Shown: positions 38,560 to 49,637 of the stretch, piece after piece | How the letters are laid out: the number at the start of each line of letters is the position of its first letter | Position numbering within the stretch: the first letter of the stretch is position 1 | Assembly: GCA_023091735.1 (NCBI GenBank) | Contig: JALKBU010000297.1 | Coordinates: 1 to 50,663, forward strand | From: Trichomonas tenax | Lineage: Eukaryota > Parabasalia > Trichomonadida > Trichomonadidae | DNA: 50,663 nucleotides | Direction of reading: 5' to 3' | Program-made: the position numbers and the translations under genes | Notes under the pieces: generated by a model | Databases searched by the model: none | Seen by the model: only the letters and a program-made list of their open reading frames with translations | Told to the model about the DNA's origin: nothing

Positions 38560-39207
38560 TTTTGTTTATCTGTACGTTAAAGTCTCAATTTCATCTCTCT
38601 CAAATTTGGGATTTATTTAAAAGTGTCAGTTCCGATTGTATAAAACATTTTTATCCTAAAAATACTTATTTGTAGATTTCGGAGAGGCCAAAAATATGAT
38701 AAAAATTGCAATTTGTAAAAATCCGTGCGTTTATTCCTCTCATTTTCTGTTTTCGGTGAATCCTTTTAGGCATAGCATCTAATCACATAGTTTATTATAT
38801 ATTCTTACTTTTAGGCTCTAGTTTCGTGCTTTTAGTAGTCCAACTTTAATTCATCGTTCTATCACTTATAAGATAGAATCTTCTTTTGCTGATTCAGGGA
38901 AGCTCCTTAAATTATCTATTTATATGGATATTATAGACCTGCTCAGTTCCAAAACCATTTGATGGCAAAATAGTTTATTCATTTCTTTCAATCTACAATA
39001 TTTTTGAAATTTAGATGATCAAAACTATTTAATAATGAAACATTATTCAAATATTACATTAAAAGGCAAAGATATCAATTCTGGTTAAAACTCTACTAAA
39101 AGTGACAAAATTTCCAAAGGTAGATAGTTCAGGTACAGCCTAATAGATTTTTTTCTCCGATTGTTCAAGTTTTGACAATGTTATTAATTATGATGCTTAT
39201 TCAATAT
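38548..39207. other. Intergenic region
   Basis: AT-rich spacer upstream of the polyproline gene. An AAAAGTGACA word occurs at 39098-39107. No gene was seen. Confidence 0.55.
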
Positions 39208-40117
39208 TTATGAGATATTATATACGATGAATATAAAGTTGAAACAACTTGCAGCGTTATTATTATAATACAAAATTTCATTAGAATAGATATATTCATT
39301 TAAATATGTTATTCGAATAAAACCATTTTCTGAATGTCCCCTATAGCCTGCTTCATCATTGGTGGGAAGGCATTGAGTATTTCCATCAATCATTATAGAA
39401 TTAGTGAATTTGAATCCAGAATAATGGGCTGTTTTATCAATTTCTTTAGAATTCTTGATTTTGCTCTGTATAATATTTCGATACTGAAATACATCCAGGA
39501 TATCCACTGATATAGGAACTACCTCCTCCACCAGAATAAGACATCAAAGAACTTGAGCTTCCGCCTCCAAAGTAACCTGATCCATTTCCATCTCCACTTC
39601 CCCAATTTGTTTTCGTTCCATCGCCACCTCCAAATCCAAAAGTTCCTTTAATTAAGCCAGATCCTCCTGACGTTTGTGTACCTCCATATCCATGAAATCC
39701 CGACGAACTAAAACCTTTTAAATTTTCCCCAATTCGTTTTCGTTCATCACCTGCATCTGATGCGAAGATTATTCGCGATTTTAATCCTTCAAGGTTTTCG
39801 TATGGACCACTTTTAAGTCTTATATCAGTTGCACCACCACCTCCATATTGCCCAGGACCACCTCCTTCATACGCTCGATATTCAGATTTTCTGATTCCCG
39901 CCGATCCAACATGCAAATAGAGTTTTATTCTATTTTTAAAATCGATGATGCCATTGACATATGATCCATATGCTACACAATTGTATGAACTATATTTGGC
40001 TCCTCTCGCTCTCCAAAGTTCAAATAAATATTTTCCGCTGAGGGATATTTCGTAAGGAGATGATGCATTATAAGTTGCTCCCTTATAGGGAAAGTTTGTT
40101 ACGTTTGAGCTAGTCAA
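39208..40117 (-). pseudogene. Glycine-rich (ALK/LTK-type Gly-rich domain) surface gene relic 1
   Basis: An open 223-codon frame from 40117 reads like the Gly-rich domain family: SGKYLFELWRARGAKYSSYN, then GGGPGQYGGGGATDIRLKSG, LKSRIIFASDAGDE, GGTQTSGGSG, GFGGGDG and SGGGGSSYISGYPGCISV. The C-terminal part of the same domain (SVDILDVFQYRNIIQ, then NSIMIDGNTQCLP and HSENGFIRITYL) is in another frame, 39531-39208, so a frameshift near 39480 is needed. The nominal first codon is TTG with a stop just upstream, so the 5' end is also lost. Such proteins are secreted or surface, ligand-like or adhesive. No anchor is left. Confidence 0.7.
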
Positions 40118-40312
40118 AATAATGCTTCAATAAATAAATTCTAACTCGCATAAAAATGTCACTTTTGATTTTATGACTTTCATTAAGGTTATTTTCAAAT
40201 ATGAGTTCAAATTAGAAGAAAAGCTTTATTCCATAATGAGAATAATGAGATAGATGTAATTATTTACTTCTATTATATATTAGTCATAATATATCGCAAC
40301 ATATTGAACAAG

Positions 40313-41207
40313 TCAACTTAAAATACTAATTGTTACAAATCGAATACATTGAGTTGCTTGCACGATTATTACATTCTCATAGACATTATATGGAACATAA
40401 TCAGTATATGTTCCTTCAATAATAATATAACCATCTCCAATATGGCATTGTTCAGCAACTTTATTTGGATTGCTAAAAATTTCATCATTTTGAAGAATAA
40501 TCGAACTTAAACGAGGAAAAGCATAACTACTTCCACCTCCACCTCCCGCTACATCAGCACCACCTCCACCTCCTCCAAAAGACCCTCCTGAAGTAGCGCA
40601 TGCATCGCCTCCCTTCAATCGTGAATCATCGGTTCCATTACAAGGAGTCAATTATTTATATCAGAATTCCAATTAAAATAGTATCCTCCTTTTCCAGGAT
40701 AAGAAAGTCTGGTGCCTTTTCCTGTAAAGTTGACCTTAGCACCAGCTGTGTGCTCTGCATATTCATTTCCTGCTCCATCACCTGCATTTGGACCACCATA
40801 ACCACCTTTATAATGAGTGCTTTGATAACATCCATACCCACCACCCGCACCAGCGACAATTAGCAATTTTTCAATATCATTATTTTCAAAAATAAAAGTT
40901 GCTTCGCCACCTGTGCAAGATGGGTTGTGGTCATTTGGTCCTATCTTATTATTCCCTCCTCTATATAGAAACTGGGAATTTATATTATTATATGAACAAA
41001 TTCCTTTTTTAGCAACATATGCATATAAAGTTTCATTTTTTTAATTACTATAACACCTTCACTATATGCACCTCTTGCAGCATTACTGTCAGTGAAAACT
41101 CCGCCCTGTGCACCCCATAATCTTAATTTATATGTTCCATTTGTAAGATTTACAGGGGTAACAGTTCCAGATTGATCGATTCTTATTGAGAACCATGAAT
41201 CAGTCAT
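40313..41207 (-). pseudogene. Glycine-rich surface gene relic 2
   Basis: From an ATG at 41207: SGTVTPVNLTNGTYKLRLWG and AARGAYSEGVIVIKK are followed by a shift in a run of A near 41035 (frame 2 reads ETLYAYVAKKGICSYNNI, then EATFIFENNDIEKLLIVAGA and GKGTRLSYPGKGG). A second shift near 40650 follows (SRLKGGDACATSGGSFGGGG, then GGGGGSSYAFP). At least two frameshifts. The parts lie in the right order for one Gly-rich domain. The end at 40313 has no anchor. It lies in tandem with relic 1 on the same strand, so they are likely duplicates. Confidence 0.7.
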
Positions 41208-41728
41208 CTAATTCATGGTCTTGTTTGACAGCGAAAATAGTGGTTGAGGTGGCATTTTTATGATTAACCTTGAAATAAAATTTTTATGAACTATGGTTCA
41301 TCAGAATCATTTAAAAAAAATAAATAGTATCATTGTTGTTATTCTATATCCTTATTTGACCAAAAATTGCCACAATGATAGAGGCTACAAATGATATTTT
41401 TAAACTTTTTTTGAACTTTTTATTAACTTACTTTGATCATACTACCACAAATTCATTTAAAAACTTAATATAAACATGCAGAGAATCCTTTATTTAAGCA
41501 CCTATTATAAGGGAATCAAAATGTCTAAGTGCTCATTCTTTGCTTCCTTTAACAAATAAATATTTTCATCTAATTTAAACAATGGAATTCCAAAGCCAGA
41601 CAAAATGGGTTATATTAAAATGGACTATATTCTGAGCAAATCAAATGTCAATTGCTGTAATAAATTTAACTGCCTGGGATTGCGTTTATTAAAAATATTT
41701 CGAAAAACCATGTTCAATTTCTTTGATA

Positions 41729-42994
41729 ATATAGGGTGTGCAAGGGTGTGTTTAGCGCAGAAAGATTGGAGGAAATCTGAATCATTCTATTAACACATAT
41801 ATAAAATAAACCTATAATAACTCTTATATAGAGAAATGTGTCATATAATTTTGGCACCATGGCGGGTTATAAAATCAAAATTGAGTCCGAGAGCGGTTTC
41901 GCGGGAAAAATTGGCGCCAAAATGTTCATTTTTTGATGTGACGAAGAAAAAATTTTCACTCTCTCTTCAAAAATTTTTGAAGCAATCTTTCTCTGCTATT
42001 ATACGTATAGTATACGTCGTATATAATCTATGGATATACTCATAATTGTAACTGAATCTTATGTTGCTGATAAGCAATCCCATAAATAGAGACGGCTCGA
42101 ATTTTGACAATCTGAGATGGGATTTTTTTGTTTTCATTACATTCAACCAAATGATTGATAAAAGAAATAGATAATAGTTACCGTACATAATAGATACAGT
42201 ATTGATTATAATAACATTAGTAGATAGATGATTTATTAATGATATGAAAACGAAAATCTCGAAAGACATGTTTTCTCCGCAAACACGATTTTTTTGACAA
42301 AAATTTGATTCCCGTCAAATATTTGCTTTTACATTAATTACTGAGATGTGCCAATTACTTTCCTTAGGGACACAACGGATCTATTGTTGAAGGTCTATTA
42401 CTCTCTGCAATTAAATGAAGTCAAGTTTGATGTATATGGCCAAAACAGCATTTCAATTACAAATTTGAAAAATATGACGTAATTTTTTATTTTGATCTGA
42501 TACAGATATTATGAAGGAAAACAACGATATAATATATATAAATAAGATATATACTTATTGAATATTAACTTTATATAGATTGTATTTGATTGTGAACACA
42601 ATATTACATCATGACAAATGATGAAAGTGTTTTCACTTTTTTGAAATTTTACAAAAAAATTCAGTTTCGCTTTTATAGAGTTATTCAAGTTACACAGTCT
42701 TGATTTTTTATTTTGCTCTATAGATTCCGATTCAGAATCGTTCGGCCTATCTATGCATATGCTTAAATTGATCTGTACTTTGCTATTGGTCACTATATTC
42801 AAGCAAGAAAAAATTTTGAAACACAAATTGTGCAAAAAATGTCGGATGTCAAAATTGTGATATTTGAGTGACTTATAATCGAAATAAAAACTTCAAACCA
42901 TAGCTATAATGCTTAAATTTGATAGGGTTTATAATGATGTTATTATAACATTTCAACTCATTCTCTATCTTTCTGTGCTAAACACACCCTATAT
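41729..42994. mobile_element. Candidate 1.27-kb non-autonomous element with inverted ends
   Basis: 41743-41766 and the reverse complement of 42967-42990 share 23 of 24 bases. The outer ends read ATATAGGGTGTG on the left (41729-41740) and its complement on the right. The left arm has an extra duplicated AGGGTGTG block. Ends of the form TATAGGG...CCCTATA would fit insertion at a TA site, as for Tc1/mariner-like elements. No transposase frame is present. Confidence 0.4.
41849..41922. promoter_or_regulatory. Cluster of E2F-like sites
   Basis: Within 75 nt are TTTTGGCACC, GCGGGAAAA (41901-41909) and the palindrome TTGGCGCCAA (41911-41920). These match TTTSSCGC or close variants in a region otherwise of high A+T. 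No intact gene lies immediately downstream on either strand, so the target, if any, is unclear. Confidence 0.35.
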
Positions 42995-43576
42995 GTTTCA
43001 ATTTTCCCATCCATAAAAAATAACTTTCCAAAAATATCAAAGAATAGTATCTCTAATCCCAATCATCTGCACAACTGTCAGTCCTCCTGCGCTTACCTGT
43101 CAATTGCATTTTCAGTTCAGATATTTGGGCAATTGGAGAAAATTTCATTGACCTCATAGAATTTTATCCTTCTGAAATAAATAAATTCCAGAATTTTTCC
43201 TTTGAAAAATATTAATAATTAACCTGTTTAACATAATCAACGTATCACAAAATGATAAAAAGATGATAACCATTTCGGATTTTTATTTTCAAGTCGGTTT
43301 TATTTCAATTTAGCGACCATTTGTAAATAATCGCTTATCAAATATTGAGAACTGATTCATTCATCGTTTTTAAGAAATATACCATAAAGAAGGAAATGAA
43401 ATACTTTAGATAAAAAATGAAACAATTTTCTTTCGACACAAAAATTTACATCTTTTCTTATTTCCTTGTCTTATAGAATCGCAACCGATCACCTAAATAT
43501 ATCATTTTGTGTTGTCGTCTGAAATTTAAATGTTTTCAGAAATTCCATGTTATTTCATTTTTCTCGAGGTTGATCG

Positions 43577-45619
43577 ATGATATTCGCCTTGTTGATTAAT
43601 AGAATCACTTCTACTATCAATATTAGAGCAACAAAACCAGATCCATATGATCCTTATGCTCCCAGAGGAATATTTGAAATTTTTTTACAATGACAGATCA
43701 CTTTCTTATTACCAAATAGGAACATTCTGCGAATTCGATGTAGATGGAACAAAGAGAGCTCTTCAATTCCGTAACATAATATTAACAAATGGAATTTCCA
43801 CTGAAATTGTTGCAGAAGTGAACGGAGATACAGCTGTTATCAAGTACATCATGAAGAACAAAGAGACTACAGCAAAGAGATTCAAATTAGTTGCATATTC
43901 TGACATTATGATCAGAGATAATCATAAAGATACTGCAACTAAACATTCCAAGAAATCTTTCGTTGTTGACAATCCAAAGTCAAAATATCCAAAGCTCCTT
44001 TTCGATCTTACATCGACATCTGACTATTCAGGACCAACAAAGTATTCTTATGGTCTTTTAGAAGGATCAGCAAAAATTCCTGATGATTTCTATGACAAAC
44101 AGCCAACAGAAGAAAGAGTTACTGGAGACATTTATGTTTCCTATGCTTGGGATTGGATAAACATTGAACCAGATCAAACAGTTACTCTTGGTGTCAAGCT
44201 GCAGTTCTTTTCTCTTCCAGAAATAACTGTTCTAGATCCAAAAAGAACAATTTACAACCAAGGTGATATGATCATCTTCAACCAAACTTCTGTTGCTAAC
44301 AGCAATTCTGGATCAATCAAGATTGAATTGAATAGTCAAGTTAAGAGCACAGTTGATTATTCTTCAAAATTCAGTGGCGAATTAACGTTCAACATTCCTA
44401 ATGGTTTGAAATATTCAACAGAAGAAAGATGTTTGAATATTTATGCTGTCTATTCATGTCAAATAACCATACTTTCTGCTTTACATATAAAAACAAACCA
44501 CTTTTAGAAGATGCAAAAATCACACAAGCATATGATTATGCAAACGATAATATACAAATCCAAGCAACTGTTTTAGACAAAGATTTAGGAAAGAGCCTTC
44601 ATTTGTTCGCGAAGATTGGTGACAAAGATCCAGTGAAAGTCAAAGCATTCCAATCAGTTAAGGTTGGTGACAAAGATCCAATTGAACTAAAAACATGCCA
44701 ATCAACAGGAAATGCTCAAATAATAAGAGAATATATTACATTTCCTGATTTAGGAGTATCAACAAGAGCTGATGGTAAAATATGGATTTCAGATAAATCA
44801 TCAAGTTCCGATTCTTCTGAAGATGGAAAATATTCAAAATCTCAAATCAAAACAACTCAAATTTCATTCTATGAACGTCCAAAGTTGAAAATAACTTATC
44901 CAACAAAGATCATTTACCAAAGAGGAGAAACAATTCACATAGCTGGATCAATCAGCAAAACAGATGTTACAATGAGATTCAAAATTGATGGGCATCAACT
45001 TCCAACACAAAGAACAATGTCTGAAAATGATTTCGATTTCAAATTGGAATTACATGAAACAATAACATTCGAACAACATATTCCTGAAGTCGTTATTCTC
45101 GATGCAAATAACAGAGAAATAATCAGCGACAAACAATTCCAGTTTTCTTACAGTAATACTGCTCCATTCTTCAAAGATGTAAAGCTCGAAAAACAATTAG
45201 TTTTTGCAGGTGGGGCAGTTAAAATAATTGGAAAGATCAAAGATGTTGATATTGGGAAGTTTGTTCTTATCAAGGCAAAATATGGGAACAAAGAAAATCA
45301 GACAACAGTTCAAGTTGATGGAACTTTCCAAGATTTTGAAATAATGATTACAATTGAATCAAATGATGCTGGAAAAGTTGTTGAAATAACAGTCCAAGCA
45401 ACAACAATAAGCGACTCAAAGCTTAAATTAACCGTGTTATCGAAATCTGATTAGGATTTTGCATAAAAAGCAACCAAAGGAGATAAAAAGACATCGAAGA
45501 AGACGATAATGATAATTGCAATTGTTGTTTCAGTTGTCATCGTTGCTGTTGTTCTTTATTTCGTCTTAAGACGCAAGAATGAAGATCAATCAGGATATCT
45601 TAAAGAAGAAGAGGTTTAA
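43577..45619 (+). pseudogene. Type I membrane surface protein gene with Ig-like repeats, broken
   Basis: An ATG at 43577 opens MIFALLINRITSTINIRAT and then DPYDPYAPRGIFEI. A shift near 43685 enters YNDRSLSYYQIGTFCEFDV through to NIYAVYSCQ. A second shift near 44465 enters NNHTFCFTYKNKPLLEDAKI. The frame then stays open to 45454, where TAG ends it after LSKSD. A TAA follows four codons later, and the frame continues KATKGDKKTSKKT into a membrane helix (IMIIAIVVSVVIVAVVLYFV) and a short tail (LRRKNEDQSGYLKEEEV) to 45619. The middle has two or three beta-rich, bacterial-Ig-like units (KLKITYPTKIIYQRGETIHI type). Two shifts plus two stops mean no full product. Confidence 0.7.
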
Positions 45620-45665
45620 ACCGTAAACATACTGGTTATTTTTAATTACAAAAAATAATTAATTA

Positions 45666-48600
45666 TTATTGAGGAATAACAGATTTCAATCTTTCGAATC
45701 CGGATTCTAACTCAATACATAATTCTTCACTGCGCAATTCTTTAACGCACCATTCCTTGTGGATGTCCTTTGCTTCACAAACGGTATCAACAAATATCTT
45801 GAATGCATCAATGAGATTTGGAAGAAGAGGATCATCACCTTTGAAGAATTCATTGGCAATTGCTGCCGGTCCTGCATTGACTTGGACAAGAAGTGTACCA
45901 TGAAGCAATTGTTCAAGGGACATCATATCTTTGTTATTCATTGCCTTCTTGAATACTTTTGTTCTATCTCTGATCATATTCGTGCAAACTTCAATTGGTT
46001 CAAGTTCCTGTTGTCTAATTTCTGTAATTTTTGCACGCTTCGTGAGATAAGGAAGTGGATGATCTGTGAATATGATATGACGAAGAAGTCGTTGTTCATG
46101 AATTTCACCACGTTTTTCATTTCCAAGAGTAAATGGTTGTTCGTACATGAAAACTGAGACATCATAATGCATTTCGAAATCTGTTCTTTCGATAGAATCA
46201 TCGAAATATGGTTCAACGAATTGCAAGTTGATATAAAGCTTTCCATCGTTTTGTGGCTTTATTGTTGAATCTTTAAGGACAATACTGCCCTTGTAATCAT
46301 TCTCTATTCTCTGAGCGAGTGCGTAAATACTTGTCGCGCCTTTCTCGCGATAGATATAATCACGGACAACACCGTTTTGTGTGAATGTGACTCTGAAGAA
46401 ATTACTGCATAAACGTGTTAAAGTATCAACTTCTTCTATTGCGCTTCTTATTTCGTTTGCTTGGAGCGTGTCAACGCCAATTAAAGCACTTGTTGCATAC
46501 TCTGGAAGACATTTTTCGATGCAGTAGTTTGCAAGTTTATATATTTCATCATAATCTTCATGCTGTTTGTGTAAAGGGAGCATTGCGAGTCTGCATTCGA
46601 TTTCTTCATAAATATATTCTTTGAGTCTCCAAAACTCTGCAAGATTTTCTAATCCCTTGAAGTATCCATCGACGCTTGGTTGATAAATGTTGCATAATTC
46701 GAGTAAAGCATCACCCAATTCATCAATAACAGGAGCTTCGTAAGCTTTCTCTTGTGTCATTTTAACTTTCTCAACAAGTTCTTTGAGTTGGTCTGGTTTA
46801 ACATAATTAACTCTGTCGATCTCAGCATAAGCCATAGCTGCATAAATATCATTGAGATTCATGATTGGAGTGAAATCAACACAAACCAAAGTTGTTAATT
46901 CTAAGATGCGAACTAATGTCTTATATGGCGGTGACTGATCATCTTTCATCATGTCATGGTGCGTTGCTAAGAGAGAAATGTAAGTTTGGCAAAGATCTGA
47001 AATGATGTGAACAGATAAATCTTGTGTAAACATGTGGAAATAGAGTTTGTTGACTTCTTTGTAGTCTTGAGCAACTTTAAGAATCCTGTTGGAAATAAGT
47101 TGAGAGCAAAGAAGTAAATCACGAGCATTTGCAGAATCCAATGTTTGTGTGGACATTTTAGACTTTGAGTTTCTGAAACTAAATGATTTGCTTCTGCTTC
47201 TACTTGCGTATTTATCTTCGAGTTTGTTCAACATGAACAATCTCTTTGTTCCAACACCATTTTTTAGTCTCGCCAAAACGAAATGGAGAGATCTGAGAAT
47301 CTTGTATTCGTTCTTGATATCAATGAACTTCTTGAGACTTTCATCATCAGCGCATGAAAGAATCCAAAGGAACAAAGTAATGGCAGGTTGCAAATCGTTA
47401 TCTTCAGCGAAAGGAATCTCAGATAATGGTACCAAAACATTAATGACTGGCAACATTTCATTTGCAATGAAGATTTGGCGCTGAGCATCGAGTTTAGAAA
47501 CAGCTGTTAATATTGTTTGGAAGATACCTTGGATTGGACGAGAATGCTTCAATTTGACAGCGCTTTGGCATAAGTCTGGAATCTGATTTGTCGATAAAAC
47601 GAGTTCATCAAATAAATATGAATTGAAGCAGATAGACAAAAAGCTGATTAAAATTTCGGCTTTGTTTGGTGTATCAAAGAATTTCTCGGTGACTTTTTTG
47701 ATGCAAATGAATGCTTCTTCTTTCTTTACGTTTTCCCGAATGAAGAAAGCGAATTCTTCCATGAATTTCTTCGCTTGAATGAGTCCTGTATCAGAAACAG
47801 CCGCAATCTTTGAAGCGAATATATCTGTGAATTCAACAACTCCTAATTGCGTTGCGAGTTGGAAAAGCATCGGAATGGCAACGAAATCCTTTCTTTGGTT
47901 CGCCGGAGTGTCTTCTGGAACCTTCTTTAAGTATACCATGTATCCAGACAAAACTCCATCATATCTATTGAATAAATAACGAGCATAGCCAGCCAATATT
48001 TGTGCAATCATTGGATAAACCTGTAAAACAGAGAATGACATATCAATCAATGCTCTAACGCTTTCATACGGCTTTTTAGAAATCGAATTAATAATTGTTG
48101 TCATAATAGCGAGAAGATTTCTGCAAATATGCGATGGCTTGATCTTGTCCAATTCGTTTTCTATGTATTCTCCTTGTTTTGCGTTCATTAAGAAATTATA
48201 AATTAAATGATCTGACGAGAAAATCGTTGATTTGATGTGGAATTCACCGATAATTTCATTCACAATCTTATCAAGTTTATCTTCATTGCCAAAATTAACC
48301 CCAGCAGAGACAATTCCACCTTTAACGAGAATTCCGTTATTAACAATAGGAACTGCAGCGAAACCGATGAACTGACGGTCATTTTCGTATTCGTTGTTAA
48401 CAGATGCGTGATAAAGATAAATAAAAATAAATAATCTCGGTGGCAGCTTATGTGGAAGATCTCCGACGAAAATGTCGTCGAAAACAGGCATTTTGTCGTG
48501 ATATTCACACGTGCTCGTTAATGATTTTACGTGTTGTCGCGTAACTGGATCAATTAAGAAATTTAATCTTGGTGTGATTTGAGACTCTTGAATACTGATA

Positions 48601-49637
48601 ACGGCAAATATATTTCTGGCCTTCTTGCCTTCAGGAACCTTCTTTAATGAGATAGAGTCCAAACGGAAAATGAATTGATGTCTAAACCATGTTTTTGGTT
48701 CAACTGCTTGTGGTAATGTCGAATATATGATGTCAAAGCCGCTTGTAGTTGAGCTGCTCTTGATTCCGGCCTTTAAAGTGACTTGTATCGGAATTTGTGA
48801 TTTTGATTCTTTATTTTCAGAGATTTCCTTGAAATTTCTTATGATTGAGTTGGAACACAAAGAAGGATTCGGGAACGTGAATCCATGTGGATTTGTAATG
48901 ATTGTTGTTAATCTTGCAGATGTATAAGCGAATGTTGAGTAAATGTCCGAAATTCTCGGATAACTGTCTGATATTGACTTTTTGGCGGCTTCTTTATTCT
49001 TAGGATTTGGTTTTTCGTAATATTTATCAACAGCAGAGCCTGAATCAATTTGTAGAATTCTTTGGAACAAAATAACCAAATAAACTGTAGCAGAAACTTC
49101 TCCAAATTCGAATGCAACTTCTTTTAAGAACGGAATATCAGCATTTGGACTGATAATTTGTATAGTTTCTTTTGGAACGAAAGTCCAATACTCGGATATT
49201 ACTTTTTCGCCGTTGTAAAGAAATGCAACGCAACGAATTGGTTCAATGAAATCGAAACCAAATTTAATTTCTTTCAACGAAAACGTCATATATTGAGTTG
49301 GTTTGATTGGAATAGGATAGCTTTGAACCAAGTCTTCATTATTTTCGAGTCCTAAATAATGACATATGATGTTTTGAGGTGATAAATTTCTTGTTGGTGG
49401 CAAAGGAATTCCAGATTCGACATCTGACTGCAGCATTATGACAGAATTCGATAAATTTATCTTCTCAGCTCGACCACGCTTCTGATTCTCGACTGTTTTG
49501 ATTTTATTGGCGAATAATTTGACAATTGGATCATTTTCGTATTCAGGCTGGTTCAGCATCTCAACAGCGACATCGCTTTTATACGGATTTTCTGTTTCTC
49601 TTTTGCATTCACCTATAACTAAAGGAGAAAAAGTCAT
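45666..49637 (-). CDS. DOCK-family Rho GTPase exchange factor (DHR-1 and DHR-2), 1323 aa
   Basis: Intact ORF from ATG. Residues about 320-450 look like the DHR-1/C2 lipid-binding domain (RNIFAVISIQESQ; later VFDDIFVGDLPHKLPPRLFI). A long helical repeat region follows. The DHR-2 catalytic domain occupies about the last 400 residues, with FFRVTFTQNGVVRDYIYREK, YINLQFVEPYFDD and, near the end, LLHGTLLVQVNAGPAAIANE (residues 1244-1263). That block is the DHR-2 helix insert where DOCK9-type proteins have the VNAGP nucleotide-sensor sequence. DOCK proteins exchange GDP for GTP on Rac or Cdc42 and drive actin remodelling. The protein is shorter than animal DOCKs and has no SH3 or PH domain, which fits the minimal protist DHR-1/DHR-2 form. 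The start lies 14 nt from a GGTGACA word. Confidence 0.92.
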   Translation of the reverse strand: MTFSPLVIGECKRETENPYKSDVAVEMLNQPEYENDPIVKLFANKIKTVENQKRGRAEKINLSNSVIMLQSDVESGIPLPPTRNLSPQNIICHYLGLENNEDLVQSYPIPIKPTQYMTFSLKEIKFGFDFIEPIRCVAFLYNGEKVISEYWTFVPKETIQIISPNADIPFLKEVAFEFGEVSATVYLVILFQRILQIDSGSAVDKYYEKPNPKNKEAAKKSISDSYPRISDIYSTFAYTSARLTTIITNPHGFTFPNPSLCSNSIIRNFKEISENKESKSQIPIQVTLKAGIKSSSTTSGFDIIYSTLPQAVEPKTWFRHQFIFRLDSISLKKVPEGKKARNIFAVISIQESQITPRLNFLIDPVTRQHVKSLTSTCEYHDKMPVFDDIFVGDLPHKLPPRLFIFIYLYHASVNNEYENDRQFIGFAAVPIVNNGILVKGGIVSAGVNFGNEDKLDKIVNEIIGEFHIKSTIFSSDHLIYNFLMNAKQGEYIENELDKIKPSHICRNLLAIMTTIINSISKKPYESVRALIDMSFSVLQVYPMIAQILAGYARYLFNRYDGVLSGYMVYLKKVPEDTPANQRKDFVAIPMLFQLATQLGVVEFTDIFASKIAAVSDTGLIQAKKFMEEFAFFIRENVKKEEAFICIKKVTEKFFDTPNKAEILISFLSICFNSYLFDELVLSTNQIPDLCQSAVKLKHSRPIQGIFQTILTAVSKLDAQRQIFIANEMLPVINVLVPLSEIPFAEDNDLQPAITLFLWILSCADDESLKKFIDIKNEYKILRSLHFVLARLKNGVGTKRLFMLNKLEDKYASRSRSKSFSFRNSKSKMSTQTLDSANARDLLLCSQLISNRILKVAQDYKEVNKLYFHMFTQDLSVHIISDLCQTYISLLATHHDMMKDDQSPPYKTLVRILELTTLVCVDFTPIMNLNDIYAAMAYAEIDRVNYVKPDQLKELVEKVKMTQEKAYEAPVIDELGDALLELCNIYQPSVDGYFKGLENLAEFWRLKEYIYEEIECRLAMLPLHKQHEDYDEIYKLANYCIEKCLPEYATSALIGVDTLQANEIRSAIEEVDTLTRLCSNFFRVTFTQNGVVRDYIYREKGATSIYALAQRIENDYKGSIVLKDSTIKPQNDGKLYINLQFVEPYFDDSIERTDFEMHYDVSVFMYEQPFTLGNEKRGEIHEQRLLRHIIFTDHPLPYLTKRAKITEIRQQELEPIEVCTNMIRDRTKVFKKAMNNKDMMSLEQLLHGTLLVQVNAGPAAIANEFFKGDDPLLPNLIDAFKIFVDTVCEAKDIHKEWCVKELRSEELCIELESGFERLKSVIPQ

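Larger units (their letters stand above)
41208..43576. other. Long intergenic region with an inverted-repeat-bounded segment
   Basis: About 2.3 kb with no convincing gene. An ATG frame at 41605-41793 (62 aa) and one at 41836-42045 (69 aa) have no recognisable domain, and another at 42509-42835 begins with TTG. The region holds the inverted repeat at 41729-42994 and a cluster of E2F-like sites. Confidence 0.5.

Noticed and set aside
42509..42835. 108-codon minus-strand frame
   Set aside because: It begins with TTG, has no ATG at a credible position, and shows random-like Asn/Ile/Lys composition.
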